Of a stretch of DNA of 64,000 nt, positions 8,241 to 16,474 are shown piece after piece (position 1 is the stretch's first letter; each line of letters opens with the position of its first letter). The stretch is taken from contig CACIHO010000005.1 in NCBI GenBank assembly GCA_902586485.1, positions 34,484 through 98,483 on the forward strand, read 5' to 3'. The notes beneath the pieces were generated by a model that made no database searches, was not told the origin of the DNA, and saw only the letters and a list, made by a program, of their open reading frames with translations. The DNA comes from an uncultured Pelagibacteraceae bacterium. GTDB taxonomy: Bacteria; Pseudomonadota; Alphaproteobacteria; Pelagibacterales; Pelagibacteraceae. Both the position numbers and the translations under genes were made by a program.

Positions 8241-10814
8241 TTAAGCAACCATACTCTCTGCTTTTTGTAAATCAACAGCCACGAGTTGACTAATTCCTTT
8301 TTCAGGCATAGTCACCCCATATAGTCTGTTCATTTTTGACATAGTTAAAGCATGATGAGTTACAATTATGAATTTGGTGTTGGTGATTTTAATTAGTTCC
8401 TCTAGTAAACTACAAAATCTTGTTACGTTAGCATCGTCAAGCGGTGCATCAACCTCATCTAATACACATATAGGTGAAGGGTTTGTTAAAAATACTGCAA
8501 AGATTAAAGACAGGGCAGTCAATGCTTGCTCACCTCCAGATAACAAAGTTATAGATTGAAGTCTTTTTCCTGGAGGACTAACTAACATTTCTAAACCTGC
8601 TTCAAGTGGATCATCAGAATCCACCAATTCTAGTTTAGCATTTCCACCATTAAAAAGTTTTGTATAAACTTCATTAAATTTTCTATTAACTTTTTCAAAA
8701 GCTTCAATCAATCTTTCTCTTCCTTTTTGATTAAGTTCATTAATGCTGTCTTTCAGTTTCACAATAGCAGTAACAAGGTCGGCACGATCCTGTTCCATTT
8801 TTTTTATCTCTTCTTCGTATTTACTTGTTTCTTCATCTGCTTTTAAATTTACAGATCCTAACTTTTCTCTTTCTTGTTTTTTCTTATCCAAAGCATCTTC
8901 TTGATCAACTGGATTTGGGAGCTCTTCTAAACCATTTAAATTTGAATTTTCTAAAATATTATCTTCATTCAAATTTAACTCAGAATTAATTCTATCAAGG
9001 AGATCATTTTTTCTTTTTTGCAGGCCTTCAATTGTAGCTCCTGAGCTTGCTTTTCTTTCTCTGATTTGAATTGATTGTTCTTGAATTTCATTTAATTGCG
9101 TTCTTAACATTTCAATTTTTTGATCTGTTTCATCAATAATCGCATCATTATCAATTTTTTCTTTATCTGAAATTCTTAAATTTTCTGAAATTTGACCTTT
9201 TCTTTCTGCTTGTACTCTAGGTTGGTTTTCTAAATCACTTAATTGTTTTGATAATTTTTCTTTTCTTTGTGTTAGTTCATTAACCATTTTTTCTGAGTTA
9301 GTTAATAAATTTTTCCAACTTTCAATTTCTGTTTCAATGGTTTTAATTCTTTCATTTCTTTTAATAGACTCATTTTTAATTGATTGATTTTTGCTATATG
9401 CATCAGCATATTTTTCTTGGAGTAATTTTATATTTTTTGATTTTTCACTAACTCCTAATAATTCACTTCTAGATCTCTCATTTTTTAAATCATTTAAAAA
9501 ACTATCTAGCTCCATATTACATCTATCTAGAAGTGTTACTGCTTGATTTATTTCATTACTATCTATTAATTCTTTTACCCTTGATATAGTATTTTTTACA
9601 TTTCTTATTGGACCAACGCTTATATTTACAGTTTCTTCAGCTAAATTATTTACAACTTCATCAACAGCTTTTTGTTCTTCTTTTAGTTTATTTTGTGCAC
9701 TTTCCAACTCTTCATTAGATAATTTTTCTGTTTCAAAATATTTTGAGTCTGTTTCAATTAATTCAGTTTTTTCTTCCTTCAATCTTTTTTCATTTGAGTT
9801 GGCATCTATAATAATTCCTTTTTCTCTCGTGATATCATCATCAAGTGTTTGAATTGATTTTTTAATGCTTTCTATCTCATCTTGAGTCCTTGTATTTTCC
9901 TCATCTAAACTTTGAAGTTCTAGATTAAGTCTTTGTATCCTTGATAAATTTTCTATATTTTTTTCTCTCAATGGATTTACTTTATCTGTAAAAGTTTTAA
10001 TTGAATTTTCTAATTCAGATATTTTGTTATTAAATCCTTCTACTTCTCCTTCTGCCTCAGTATTAATTTCATTTTCTATTCTAATTTCTTTGTCTATTTC
10101 TAATAATTTTAAATAATACAAACCTGCTTCAATTTTTTTAATTTGATCTGAGATTACTTTGTATTTTGTTGCCTCTTCAGCTTGTTTTTGAAGATTTGCC
10201 AACTGTTTTTCTTGCTGTCTTCTTAATTCATCTGCTCTTTTTAAATTATTTTCAGCCGCACCTAATCTCAATTCAGCCTCATGTCTTCTAACGTGTAAAC
10301 CAGATATTCCTGCAGCTTCTTCTAAAATAGCCCTTCTATCTGTTGGTTTAGCAGTTACCAATGCACCTATTCTTCCCTGGCTAATCATAGATGGAGAGTG
10401 TGCACCAGTTGAAAGATCTGCAAAAAACATTTGTGCGTCTCTTGCTCTTACCTCTTTATCATTAATGTAAAATTTAGATCCTTTATCTTTTTCTATTTTT
10501 CTTCTAATTTGTATTTGTTCCAACTCACGGTATTGGATTGGACCTTCTTTATCTTTGTTTTCAACTTCAATAGATACTTCTGCAATATTTTTTGATGCTT
10601 TATTAGATGTTCCTGAAAATATAACATCCTCCATACCAGATCCACGCATACTTTTTGCTGAGGTCTCTCCCATTACCCATCTTAAAGACTCTACAATGTT
10701 AGATTTTCCACAGCCGTTAGGACCCACTATACCCGTAAGACCATCCTCAATTAAGAAGTTGGTTTTTTCGGCAAAAGATTTAAATCCGTTTAATTGGATT
10801 TTTTTAAACTCCAT
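8241..10814 (-). CDS. smc: Chromosome segregation ATPase SMC, short form
   Basis: Structural-maintenance-of-chromosomes ATPase that compacts and segregates DNA. The N-terminal half-head has Walker A GPNGCGKSN at residues 31-39; the C-terminal half-head has the ABC signature SGGEQALTA near 759 and Walker B CVLDEVDAPLDDANV near 784. Between them are two coiled coils. The protein is only 857 residues, against about 1150 in related bacteria, and I cannot find a globular hinge (no run resembling the conserved glycine-rich hinge) between the coils; the tip region near residues 390-455 is a short mixed segment (SVGPIRNVKNTISRVKEL). The frame is intact, so this is not a frameshift. RecN or Rad50 is excluded by the head motifs and lack of a CxxC hook. 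Confidence 0.93.
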   Translation of the reverse strand: MEFKKIQLNGFKSFAEKTNFLIEDGLTGIVGPNGCGKSNIVESLRWVMGETSAKSMRGSGMEDVIFSGTSNKASKNIAEVSIEVENKDKEGPIQYRELEQIQIRRKIEKDKGSKFYINDKEVRARDAQMFFADLSTGAHSPSMISQGRIGALVTAKPTDRRAILEEAAGISGLHVRRHEAELRLGAAENNLKRADELRRQQEKQLANLQKQAEEATKYKVISDQIKKIEAGLYYLKLLEIDKEIRIENEINTEAEGEVEGFNNKISELENSIKTFTDKVNPLREKNIENLSRIQRLNLELQSLDEENTRTQDEIESIKKSIQTLDDDITREKGIIIDANSNEKRLKEEKTELIETDSKYFETEKLSNEELESAQNKLKEEQKAVDEVVNNLAEETVNISVGPIRNVKNTISRVKELIDSNEINQAVTLLDRCNMELDSFLNDLKNERSRSELLGVSEKSKNIKLLQEKYADAYSKNQSIKNESIKRNERIKTIETEIESWKNLLTNSEKMVNELTQRKEKLSKQLSDLENQPRVQAERKGQISENLRISDKEKIDNDAIIDETDQKIEMLRTQLNEIQEQSIQIRERKASSGATIEGLQKRKNDLLDRINSELNLNEDNILENSNLNGLEELPNPVDQEDALDKKKQEREKLGSVNLKADEETSKYEEEIKKMEQDRADLVTAIVKLKDSINELNQKGRERLIEAFEKVNRKFNEVYTKLFNGGNAKLELVDSDDPLEAGLEMLVSPPGKRLQSITLLSGGEQALTALSLIFAVFLTNPSPICVLDEVDAPLDDANVTRFCSLLEELIKITNTKFIIVTHHALTMSKMNRLYGVTMPEKGISQLVAVDLQKAESMVA

Positions 10815-10822
10815 GCATTAAC

Positions 10823-11401
10823 TTATATCAGTTTTTCTAGCGCTTTTTTTAAATTTTTATAATTTAGAGTTTTTTCGAATTTTTCATCGTTAATAATTAT
10901 CGTAGGAGTTGCGTTTACTTTGAAGTTCTTTGCTCCATCGATTCGATCGTTTAAAATAAAATCTTCAATTTCCTTATTATTTATACAAGTATTAAAATCA
11001 ATACTAAATCCCTGACTTTTTAAAAATTTTTGTAGATTTTTATTTGCCTCCTGTATCGAACTTCCCTTTACCCACTTTTGTTGGTTAGCATATAAACTTT
11101 CTAGGATATCTGAATTTCCATCATTCTTACACTGAGAAACTTTAGATGCATTAAAGGCCGCTATATCCAAAGGAAAATGTCTAAATTCTATTTTAGCGAG
11201 TCCAGTATCAAGATACTCTTCTTTTAATTGAGGATAAACATTTTTATGAAAATTAGCACAATGACTACAAGTCAATGATTCAAAAGCTATAATAGTTATT
11301 TTTGCATCTTTGTTACCAACGGTTATTCTTTTAATTTCTTCAGCTTGTACTTTTGAAAATACATTCAAAAATATGACTAAAAAAAATATAATTTTTTTCA
11401 T
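10823..11401 (-). CDS. DsbA/BdbD-like periplasmic thiol oxidoreductase
   Basis: Thioredoxin-fold protein, probably a periplasmic disulfide oxidant or isomerase. The first 20 residues (MKKIIFFLVIFLNVFSKVQA) form a signal peptide. The active-site pair is CSHC near residue 47 and the conserved cis-proline loop is NATPTIIIN near residue 165. It also contains two additional cysteines (near residues 90 and 139). At 192 residues it resembles the thioredoxin_4/DSBA group. It overlaps dciA by 4 bases and is 8 bases from smc; the order dciA-dsbA-like-smc beside mutY is one I recognise from other alphaproteobacteria. Confidence 0.88.
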   Translation of the reverse strand: MKKIIFFLVIFLNVFSKVQAEEIKRITVGNKDAKITIIAFESLTCSHCANFHKNVYPQLKEEYLDTGLAKIEFRHFPLDIAAFNASKVSQCKNDGNSDILESLYANQQKWVKGSSIQEANKNLQKFLKSQGFSIDFNTCINNKEIEDFILNDRIDGAKNFKVNATPTIIINDEKFEKTLNYKNLKKALEKLI

Positions 11402-11886
11402 TTTTCTTTAAAAACCTTTGTTAATTCTGTTAATGACCTCTTAATTTTCTCGTTCTTAACACCTTTAATCTTATCTTGATATTTACTAATTGCCACATTT
11501 TTAACTTTTGTTTCACTCGAGCCCGTCATTTCATGTTCATCATCAAAACTAATAAATTTAAGTTTTTCAACAACAGAATATCCAAAAAAATTATTCATTT
11601 TATCCAAAATATCTTTTTTTGAATATTCTACGTCAACTTCGTGTCCTCGCTTTACTATAACCACTAAGGTGCTAACACCAAATTTATTTGAATTTTTAAA
11701 TGTTTTTGGATAGCAAATTTTAAATAATTCTCTTCCAACTAAATATTTCCAATTGCTCAGCGTTTCTGAGTATACATGACCTTTTTTATTTATTATTTTT
11801 TTGACATTTTTTGGCAAAGTGTCTTTGAAAGATCTTAATCCTTGAATGCTAGCGTTTCTCTGCTTAGTATTATTTTTAGATTGCAT
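11398..11886 (-). CDS. dciA: DciA-type helicase loader/operator (DUF721)
   Basis: DUF721-family protein; characterised members (DciA) bind DnaB and assist helicase loading at the origin in bacteria that lack DnaC or DnaI. The 162-residue protein has the family fold around WKYLVGRELFKICYP, then VSTLVVIVKRGHEVDVEY and the segment FFGYSVVEKLKFI. The ATG at 11886 abuts the mutY ATG at 11887 in the opposite direction. Function in this organism is inferred from the family and from the divergent DNA-repair and smc neighbours. Confidence 0.8.
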   Translation of the reverse strand: MQSKNNTKQRNASIQGLRSFKDTLPKNVKKIINKKGHVYSETLSNWKYLVGRELFKICYPKTFKNSNKFGVSTLVVIVKRGHEVDVEYSKKDILDKMNNFFGYSVVEKLKFISFDDEHEMTGSSETKVKNVAISKYQDKIKGVKNEKIKRSLTELTKVFKEK

Positions 11887-12873
11887 ATGAAAGATCTAAT
11901 AATAACAAATAATATTCTTAATTGGTATGATTTAAATAAAAGATCATTACCTTGGAGAAAGAATGTTTCTCAAACAAAAAAGCAATACTACACTTTAGTA
12001 AGTGAATTTATGTTACAGCAAACCCAGGTTGCAACGGTAATACCATACTTTAACAGATTTATAAAAAATATCCCTACAATTGAAAAATTATCTAAATATG
12101 ATGATAGAAAATTAATTAAACTTTGGGAGGGTCTTGGATATTATTCAAGAGTAAGAAATTTAAAAAAAACAGCTCAAATAATTGTTAAAAATTTTAATAA
12201 AAAAATACCTAGAAATTTTGTAGATTTAAAGTCTCTTCCAGGAATCGGAGATTATACAGCAAGTGCAATTTCTGCGATTGCATTCAATGAACCAATAATT
12301 CCTCTAGATGGTAATATTGAAAGAGTACTAAAGAGATACTTATATTTAAAAAAACAAGATCAAATAAAAAAAGAAAATTTACACGAGAAGAAAAAAATTT
12401 TTGGAATATCTATCAAAAGGTCTAGTGATTATGCTCAAGCTTTAATGGAATTAGGAGCACTAATTTGTAAACCTGTTAGTCCTAATTGTGAGAATTGTCC
12501 ATTAGTAAAAAAATGCAAATCCTTTAAAAATAAAAATTTTGATTTAGTAAAATTTAAAAAAAAAGATAAGGAAACTTTTTACAAGCTAAATGTTTATAAA
12601 AAAAATAATCATTATTTATTAATCAAAAATAATAAATTTAATTTTTTGAAAAATTTAAATATTTTCCCTATGGAGGAAGTAAATAATCCTAAAAATTTTG
12701 ATAAAGATTTAAATTTTAGAATGTCTAATATGAGTATGAATATTAAAATCAAATTTAAAAATAAATATAATTTAAATAAAAATAATTACTGGATTGATCC
12801 ATCAAAGCTTCAAAATTATACACTGCCAACATTTACAAAAAAGATTGTAAAATTTTTAGAAAGTCATAAATGA
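11887..12873 (+). CDS. mutY: A/G-specific adenine DNA glycosylase MutY
   Basis: Removes adenine mispaired with 8-oxoguanine. I choose the ATG at 11887 (MKDLIITNN); the frame is open 15 codons further upstream, but that extension runs into dciA on the other strand. Visible motifs are SEFMLQQTQVATVIPYF, the helix-hairpin-helix LPGIGDYTASAISAIAF and catalytic-Asp segment PLDGNIERVLKRY, and a [4Fe-4S] cluster loop C-x6-C-x2-C-x5-C at CKPVSPNCENCPLVKKC. The C-terminal NUDIX-like domain is present but short and low in complexity. Length 328 residues. Confidence 0.95.
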   Translation: MKDLIITNNILNWYDLNKRSLPWRKNVSQTKKQYYTLVSEFMLQQTQVATVIPYFNRFIKNIPTIEKLSKYDDRKLIKLWEGLGYYSRVRNLKKTAQIIVKNFNKKIPRNFVDLKSLPGIGDYTASAISAIAFNEPIIPLDGNIERVLKRYLYLKKQDQIKKENLHEKKKIFGISIKRSSDYAQALMELGALICKPVSPNCENCPLVKKCKSFKNKNFDLVKFKKKDKETFYKLNVYKKNNHYLLIKNNKFNFLKNLNIFPMEEVNNPKNFDKDLNFRMSNMSMNIKIKFKNKYNLNKNNYWIDPSKLQNYTLPTFTKKIVKFLESHK

Positions 12874-14012
12874 AAAAAATAGCGATAATTGGTGCTGGAA
12901 TTTCTGGTTTGTATATTGCCAATTTATTTAAAGATCATAAGGATTATCAGGTTACGATTTATGAAAAAAAGAATTCAATAGAAATGGAAGAAGGCTATGG
13001 AATTCAGTTGTCGGTAAATAGCGTAAAGCTTTTAAATAAAATAGGCTTTGCTTCTCTCACTGATGAGGAAAAATTTAATCCAAAAAAAATTGATTTTTAT
13101 CAAATTAAAAATTCAAAAAAAATTTGTGACTTAGATATTTCAAAATTTAATTCTGAAGATTGTAAATACACAACATTGAAAAGATCAAAATTACTTCAAT
13201 TTTTAAAAAAACAAATAAACGAAAATATAATTAAATATAACCAGAGTATTGAACAGATTGATTACGATAAAGATTCAATAAAATTAATATTTGATAATAA
13301 TAAAATAACTTGTGATTACTTAATTATTTCAGACGGTGTGTTTTCTAAGGGGAAGTTATTACTTTCAAACAATAAATCAAAACCAATTTACAATGATACG
13401 ATTGCTATTAGGGGCAGTATATCCAAAGAAAATCTTCTAAATATAAATGAAGAAAATATTTCTTTGTTTTTAGGACCGAATTTTCATTATGTTGTTTATC
13501 CAATCAATAATGATAAAAATTTAAATTTTATTGGCATATTTAAACATAAATTAAATTCAAATGAGCAAGAGGACTATAATCTTTTTACTGATAGTTCTTT
13601 TATAAAAAATATTAAATTTAAATTATCTCAAAAAGTTTCTCATAGTTTTTTGGAAAGTCTTCAAGATATTAAATTATTTCCAACATTTGTAAGTAAAAAT
13701 TTATATAATCCTCCAAAAAATATATTCCTTGTAGGCGATGCATTTTTTGCTTTTTCACCTTCATTCGCTCAGGGAGCTTCCCAATCAATTGAAGGAGCTA
13801 ATGAATTATATGAATGTTTAATAAATAATAATAATTTTTATGATATCAGATTGAAGAGAGTAAAAATGATTAACAGCAGATCTAATTTTAATCAATTTGC
13901 CTTCCATTTATCAAACCCAATTATGATTATATTTAGAAATATTTTTTTAAAACTTTTAACTAATAATAAAAAATTTTTACAAAGTTATTTGGGTAAAATT
14001 TATAAAAGTTAA
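12870..14012 (+). CDS. FAD-dependent monooxygenase (UbiH/salicylate-hydroxylase-like)
   Basis: Class A flavoprotein hydroxylase. The 380-residue protein begins with the FAD motif IAIIGAGISGLYIANLF and has the second FAD-binding segment NIFLVGDAFFAFSPSFAQG near residue 290, with GD followed by the PxxxQG pattern typical of UbiH/UbiF/Coq6 and salicylate hydroxylases. It overlaps mutY by 4 bases and meets ccrM convergently with a 4-base overlap. Ubiquinone hydroxylation is one possible role; nothing in the neighbourhood fixes the substrate. Confidence 0.8.
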   Translation: MKKIAIIGAGISGLYIANLFKDHKDYQVTIYEKKNSIEMEEGYGIQLSVNSVKLLNKIGFASLTDEEKFNPKKIDFYQIKNSKKICDLDISKFNSEDCKYTTLKRSKLLQFLKKQINENIIKYNQSIEQIDYDKDSIKLIFDNNKITCDYLIISDGVFSKGKLLLSNNKSKPIYNDTIAIRGSISKENLLNINEENISLFLGPNFHYVVYPINNDKNLNFIGIFKHKLNSNEQEDYNLFTDSSFIKNIKFKLSQKVSHSFLESLQDIKLFPTFVSKNLYNPPKNIFLVGDAFFAFSPSFAQGASQSIEGANELYECLINNNNFYDIRLKRVKMINSRSNFNQFAFHLSNPIMIIFRNIFLKLLTNNKKFLQSYLGKIYKS

Positions 14013-15079
14013 TTTTTAGAAATTAATCTTTGTCTTAGATAATCAATAGGATAAGTTCGTCCATTTATATCACAGTGCCAAAAAGTCCATCCATTGCAAC
14101 TTTCAGCTCCTAAAATAGTAGCTGCAACTTTGTGTATAGAACCTTCTGCTTGATTATGTTTTATGCTACCATCGGCCATAATTCTGGCTGTTATTTTTTT
14201 CTTATTATCAAAAATATTAGTTCCAGGTTTAATTATTCCAAGCTCAACTAATGAACCAAAAGGAATTCTTGGTTTTGATCTATTATTTTTTAGCGTATCT
14301 AATAAATCATCCTCAATAGGCTTTGTAGCCTTTATGCGTTGCTCAGCAGCTTTAAAATAATTTTTTTCTTTTTCTATTCCAAAATAATTTCTTCTTAATT
14401 TTTTTGCTACTGTAGCTGTTGTTCCTGATCCTAAAAAAGGATCAAGAATGAGGTCATTTTTATTAGATGTAGCTAGTAAAATTCTATGTAATAGTGCTTC
14501 TGGTTTTTGTGTAGAGTGAATTTTTTTTCCATCCTTTTTAAGTCTTTCAGAACCGTTGCATATTGGAAGATCCCAATTAGATCTCATTTGCAAATCATCA
14601 TTTAAGCATTTTAAAGATTGATAATTGAATGTGTATTTTGACTTTTCACTTTTAGAAGCCCATATCAAAGTTTCATGAGCGTTAGTAAAACGCGTCCCTC
14701 TAAAGTTTGGCATTGGATTGTTTTTATTCCAAATGACATCGTTTAAAATCCAGAAACCTAAATTTTGGATTGCTGTGCCAACTCTAAAAATATTATGGTA
14801 ACTTCCTATAACCCAAACAGCTCCATCTTTTTTTAAAATTCTTTTACATTCACTAAGCCATTCATAAGTGAAATCATCATATTTTTTAAAATTTTCAAAT
14901 TGATCCCACTTATCATTTACTGCACTAACCTTTGATCTATCAGGTCTAGTTAACTCACTTTTTAATTGTAAGTTGTAAGGAGGATCAGCAAAAATTAAAT
15001 CAAAAGTTTCACGTGGAATTTTTTTTAATTCTTCGAGACTATCTCCATTAATTATTTTATTTTTGAAATTAGTTTTCAT
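14009..15079 (-). CDS. ccrM: Cell-cycle DNA adenine methyltransferase CcrM (GANTC)
   Basis: Beta-class N6-adenine methyltransferase. The 356-residue protein has catalytic DPPY in FADPPYNLQL near residue 31, the SAM-binding motif LDPFLGSGTTATVAKKL near residue 214, and the CcrM-specific C-terminal DNA-recognition domain (PFGSLVELGIIKPGTNIF, ending in HCDINGRTYPIDYLRQRL). CcrM methylates GANTC and is a cell-cycle regulator in alphaproteobacteria. The 104-base upstream region contains three GANTC sites (separate entry), consistent with methylation-dependent autoregulation. It ends convergent with the flavoprotein gene. Confidence 0.95.
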   Translation of the reverse strand: MKTNFKNKIINGDSLEELKKIPRETFDLIFADPPYNLQLKSELTRPDRSKVSAVNDKWDQFENFKKYDDFTYEWLSECKRILKKDGAVWVIGSYHNIFRVGTAIQNLGFWILNDVIWNKNNPMPNFRGTRFTNAHETLIWASKSEKSKYTFNYQSLKCLNDDLQMRSNWDLPICNGSERLKKDGKKIHSTQKPEALLHRILLATSNKNDLILDPFLGSGTTATVAKKLRRNYFGIEKEKNYFKAAEQRIKATKPIEDDLLDTLKNNRSKPRIPFGSLVELGIIKPGTNIFDNKKKITARIMADGSIKHNQAEGSIHKVAATILGAESCNGWTFWHCDINGRTYPIDYLRQRLISKN

Positions 15080-15150
15080 TTGTAATAATTAATTAGACTC
15101 CAAATGGATTCTTCGGTCAACCTGAGATTGAAAAATATGGATTCGATTAG
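15080..15150 (-). promoter_or_regulatory. ccrM promoter region with three GANTC sites
   Basis: On the complementary strand a -35-like TTGACC (15115-15120) is followed about 17 bases on by the -10-like TCTAAT (15092-15097). GANTC sites occur at 15096-15100 (touching the -10), 15107-15111 (in the spacer) and 15140-15144 (upstream). In Caulobacter, GANTC methylation in the ccrM promoter affects its transcription; the same logic here is inference. Confidence 0.5.
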
Positions 15151-15183
15151 TGTTTTTTAATTAGAAGGAAACTAGATGTAGTG

Positions 15184-15744
15184 TTAATTTATTTTAGATA
15201 TTGGTGAAAAAGTTTTTCTGTGATGTTTAGTAATACCTAATTTTTTCAAAGCTTTTAGGTGTTGTTTTGTTCCGTACCCAAAGTTTTTATCCCAATCATA
15301 ACCTTTATTTTTTTTTGATAAGGTGGTTATAAACTTATCTCTTGATACTTTTGCAATTATAGAAGCTGCCGAAATAGAGGGGATTTTTTTATCTCCTTTA
15401 ATAACGGATTTTAAATTATAATTTTCTAATTCTGGAGTTTTGTTTCCATCTATCAGAACGTGTGTTGGTTTTTTCTTAAGTTTTTTGATGGCTCTTTTCA
15501 TGGCCAATAAACTTGCTTTTAGTATATTCAGCTTTTCTATTTCTTTGACAGAAGCTTTGCCTATGGACCAAGTAGAATTTTTTTTTATATATGTACATAG
15601 ATACTCTCTCTCTTTTTTACTTAAAGATTTTGAATCTTTTAATAACTTTGGATTAATTGATTTTTTTAAAATTACTGCTGAAGCATAAACAGGCCCAATT
15701 AAACTTCCTCTACCAACTTCATCAACCCCAGCAATTATTTTCAT
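15184..15744 (-). CDS. rnhB: Ribonuclease HII
   Basis: Removes RNA from RNA-DNA hybrids and single ribonucleotides from DNA. The 186-residue protein begins with the family signature IAGVDEVGRGSLIGPVYASA, carrying the first catalytic Asp and Glu, and has THVLIDGNKTPEL (next Asp) and SISAASIIAKVSRDKFI near residue 128. Normal length. Its start codon overlaps the stop of the upstream glycosylase-like gene by one base, so the two DNA-maintenance genes are translationally coupled. Confidence 0.96.
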   Translation of the reverse strand: MKIIAGVDEVGRGSLIGPVYASAVILKKSINPKLLKDSKSLSKKEREYLCTYIKKNSTWSIGKASVKEIEKLNILKASLLAMKRAIKKLKKKPTHVLIDGNKTPELENYNLKSVIKGDKKIPSISAASIIAKVSRDKFITTLSKKNKGYDWDKNFGYGTKQHLKALKKLGITKHHRKTFSPISKIN

Positions 15745-16463
15745 TAAATTTTTAACTTCAGTTCTTTAATTTTGTCTCTAATTTTCTTTAAATCTTCCCA
15801 GGAATATTTTTTATTTTCTGGAAAGCGGATTAGATAAGATGGATTAAAAGTTATCATTAAAGGGAATATTTTATTTTTTAAAATCACCTCCTTCCAATGT
15901 CCTCTTTCAGTAGTTATTTTTTCACTTATTCCTGTTATAGCCTCCATTGCCGAACTACCCATCAAAACAATAATCTTTGGGTTTATAATCGATATATGCT
16001 CTTTCAAAAATACTGAGTATCTTTTAATTTCAGTTGAGGTTGGTTTTCTGTCATCAGGTGGTCTAAAATTGATTGCATAACTAGTGTAAATATTTTGTCT
16101 CTTAATATTAATTGCTACAAGCATTTTGTTAAGAAGTTCGCCAACATCACCTCTAAATGGGGTGCCCAATTTTTCTTCTTCAGCCCCAGGAGACTCTCCA
16201 ATTAACATTAAAGGGCTATTTATATTTCCCTCACCTAAAATAATTTTGTTTGAATTTTCTTTCAATTTACAATTTTCAATTGAATTTATTTGATCTTTTA
16301 AATTTTCTAGTAATTCTTCTTTATTAATTTGCAGGGTGCCATTGTTAGTTTCTAAAATATTAAATCTATTTATTGGTTTATCAGCGAATATAAATTTTGG
16401 CTCAATAGTATTAATTAGTTCTTGGTTTAATTTGGTATTTTGATTTATTACTTTTTTAGTCAT
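15744..16463 (-). CDS. Uracil-DNA glycosylase superfamily protein (family 4/5-like), degenerate motifs
   Basis: Belongs to the uracil-DNA glycosylase fold: motif A appears as IGESPGAEEEKLGTPFRG (usually GEAPG), and SYAINFRPPDDRKPT follows in the usual place. I choose the ATG at 16463 (MTKKVINQN). Two deviations are plain: the 239-residue protein has a single cysteine (in ENCKLKE), so the four cysteines that hold the 4Fe-4S cluster in family 4 are gone, and motif B reads FNPSYLIR where HP[SA] is expected. It may still be a glycosylase of a cluster-less lineage or have changed activity. It is coupled to rnhB and lies divergent from the TPR gene with an 11-base gap. Confidence 0.75.
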   Translation of the reverse strand: MTKKVINQNTKLNQELINTIEPKFIFADKPINRFNILETNNGTLQINKEELLENLKDQINSIENCKLKENSNKIILGEGNINSPLMLIGESPGAEEEKLGTPFRGDVGELLNKMLVAINIKRQNIYTSYAINFRPPDDRKPTSTEIKRYSVFLKEHISIINPKIIVLMGSSAMEAITGISEKITTERGHWKEVILKNKIFPLMITFNPSYLIRFPENKKYSWEDLKKIRDKIKELKLKI

Positions 16464-16474
16464 AGTATGGTTAC

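Noticed and set aside
8241..10814. The short SMC as a frameshifted or broken gene
   Set aside because: The frame is continuous and both heads are intact, with normal spacing to neighbours.
14009..14026. Perfect hairpin TTAATTT-TTAG-AAATTAA at the convergent ends of the flavoprotein and ccrM
   Set aside because: All stem pairs are A-T and no T-run follows, so it is a weak terminator candidate in sequence where such repeats arise by chance.
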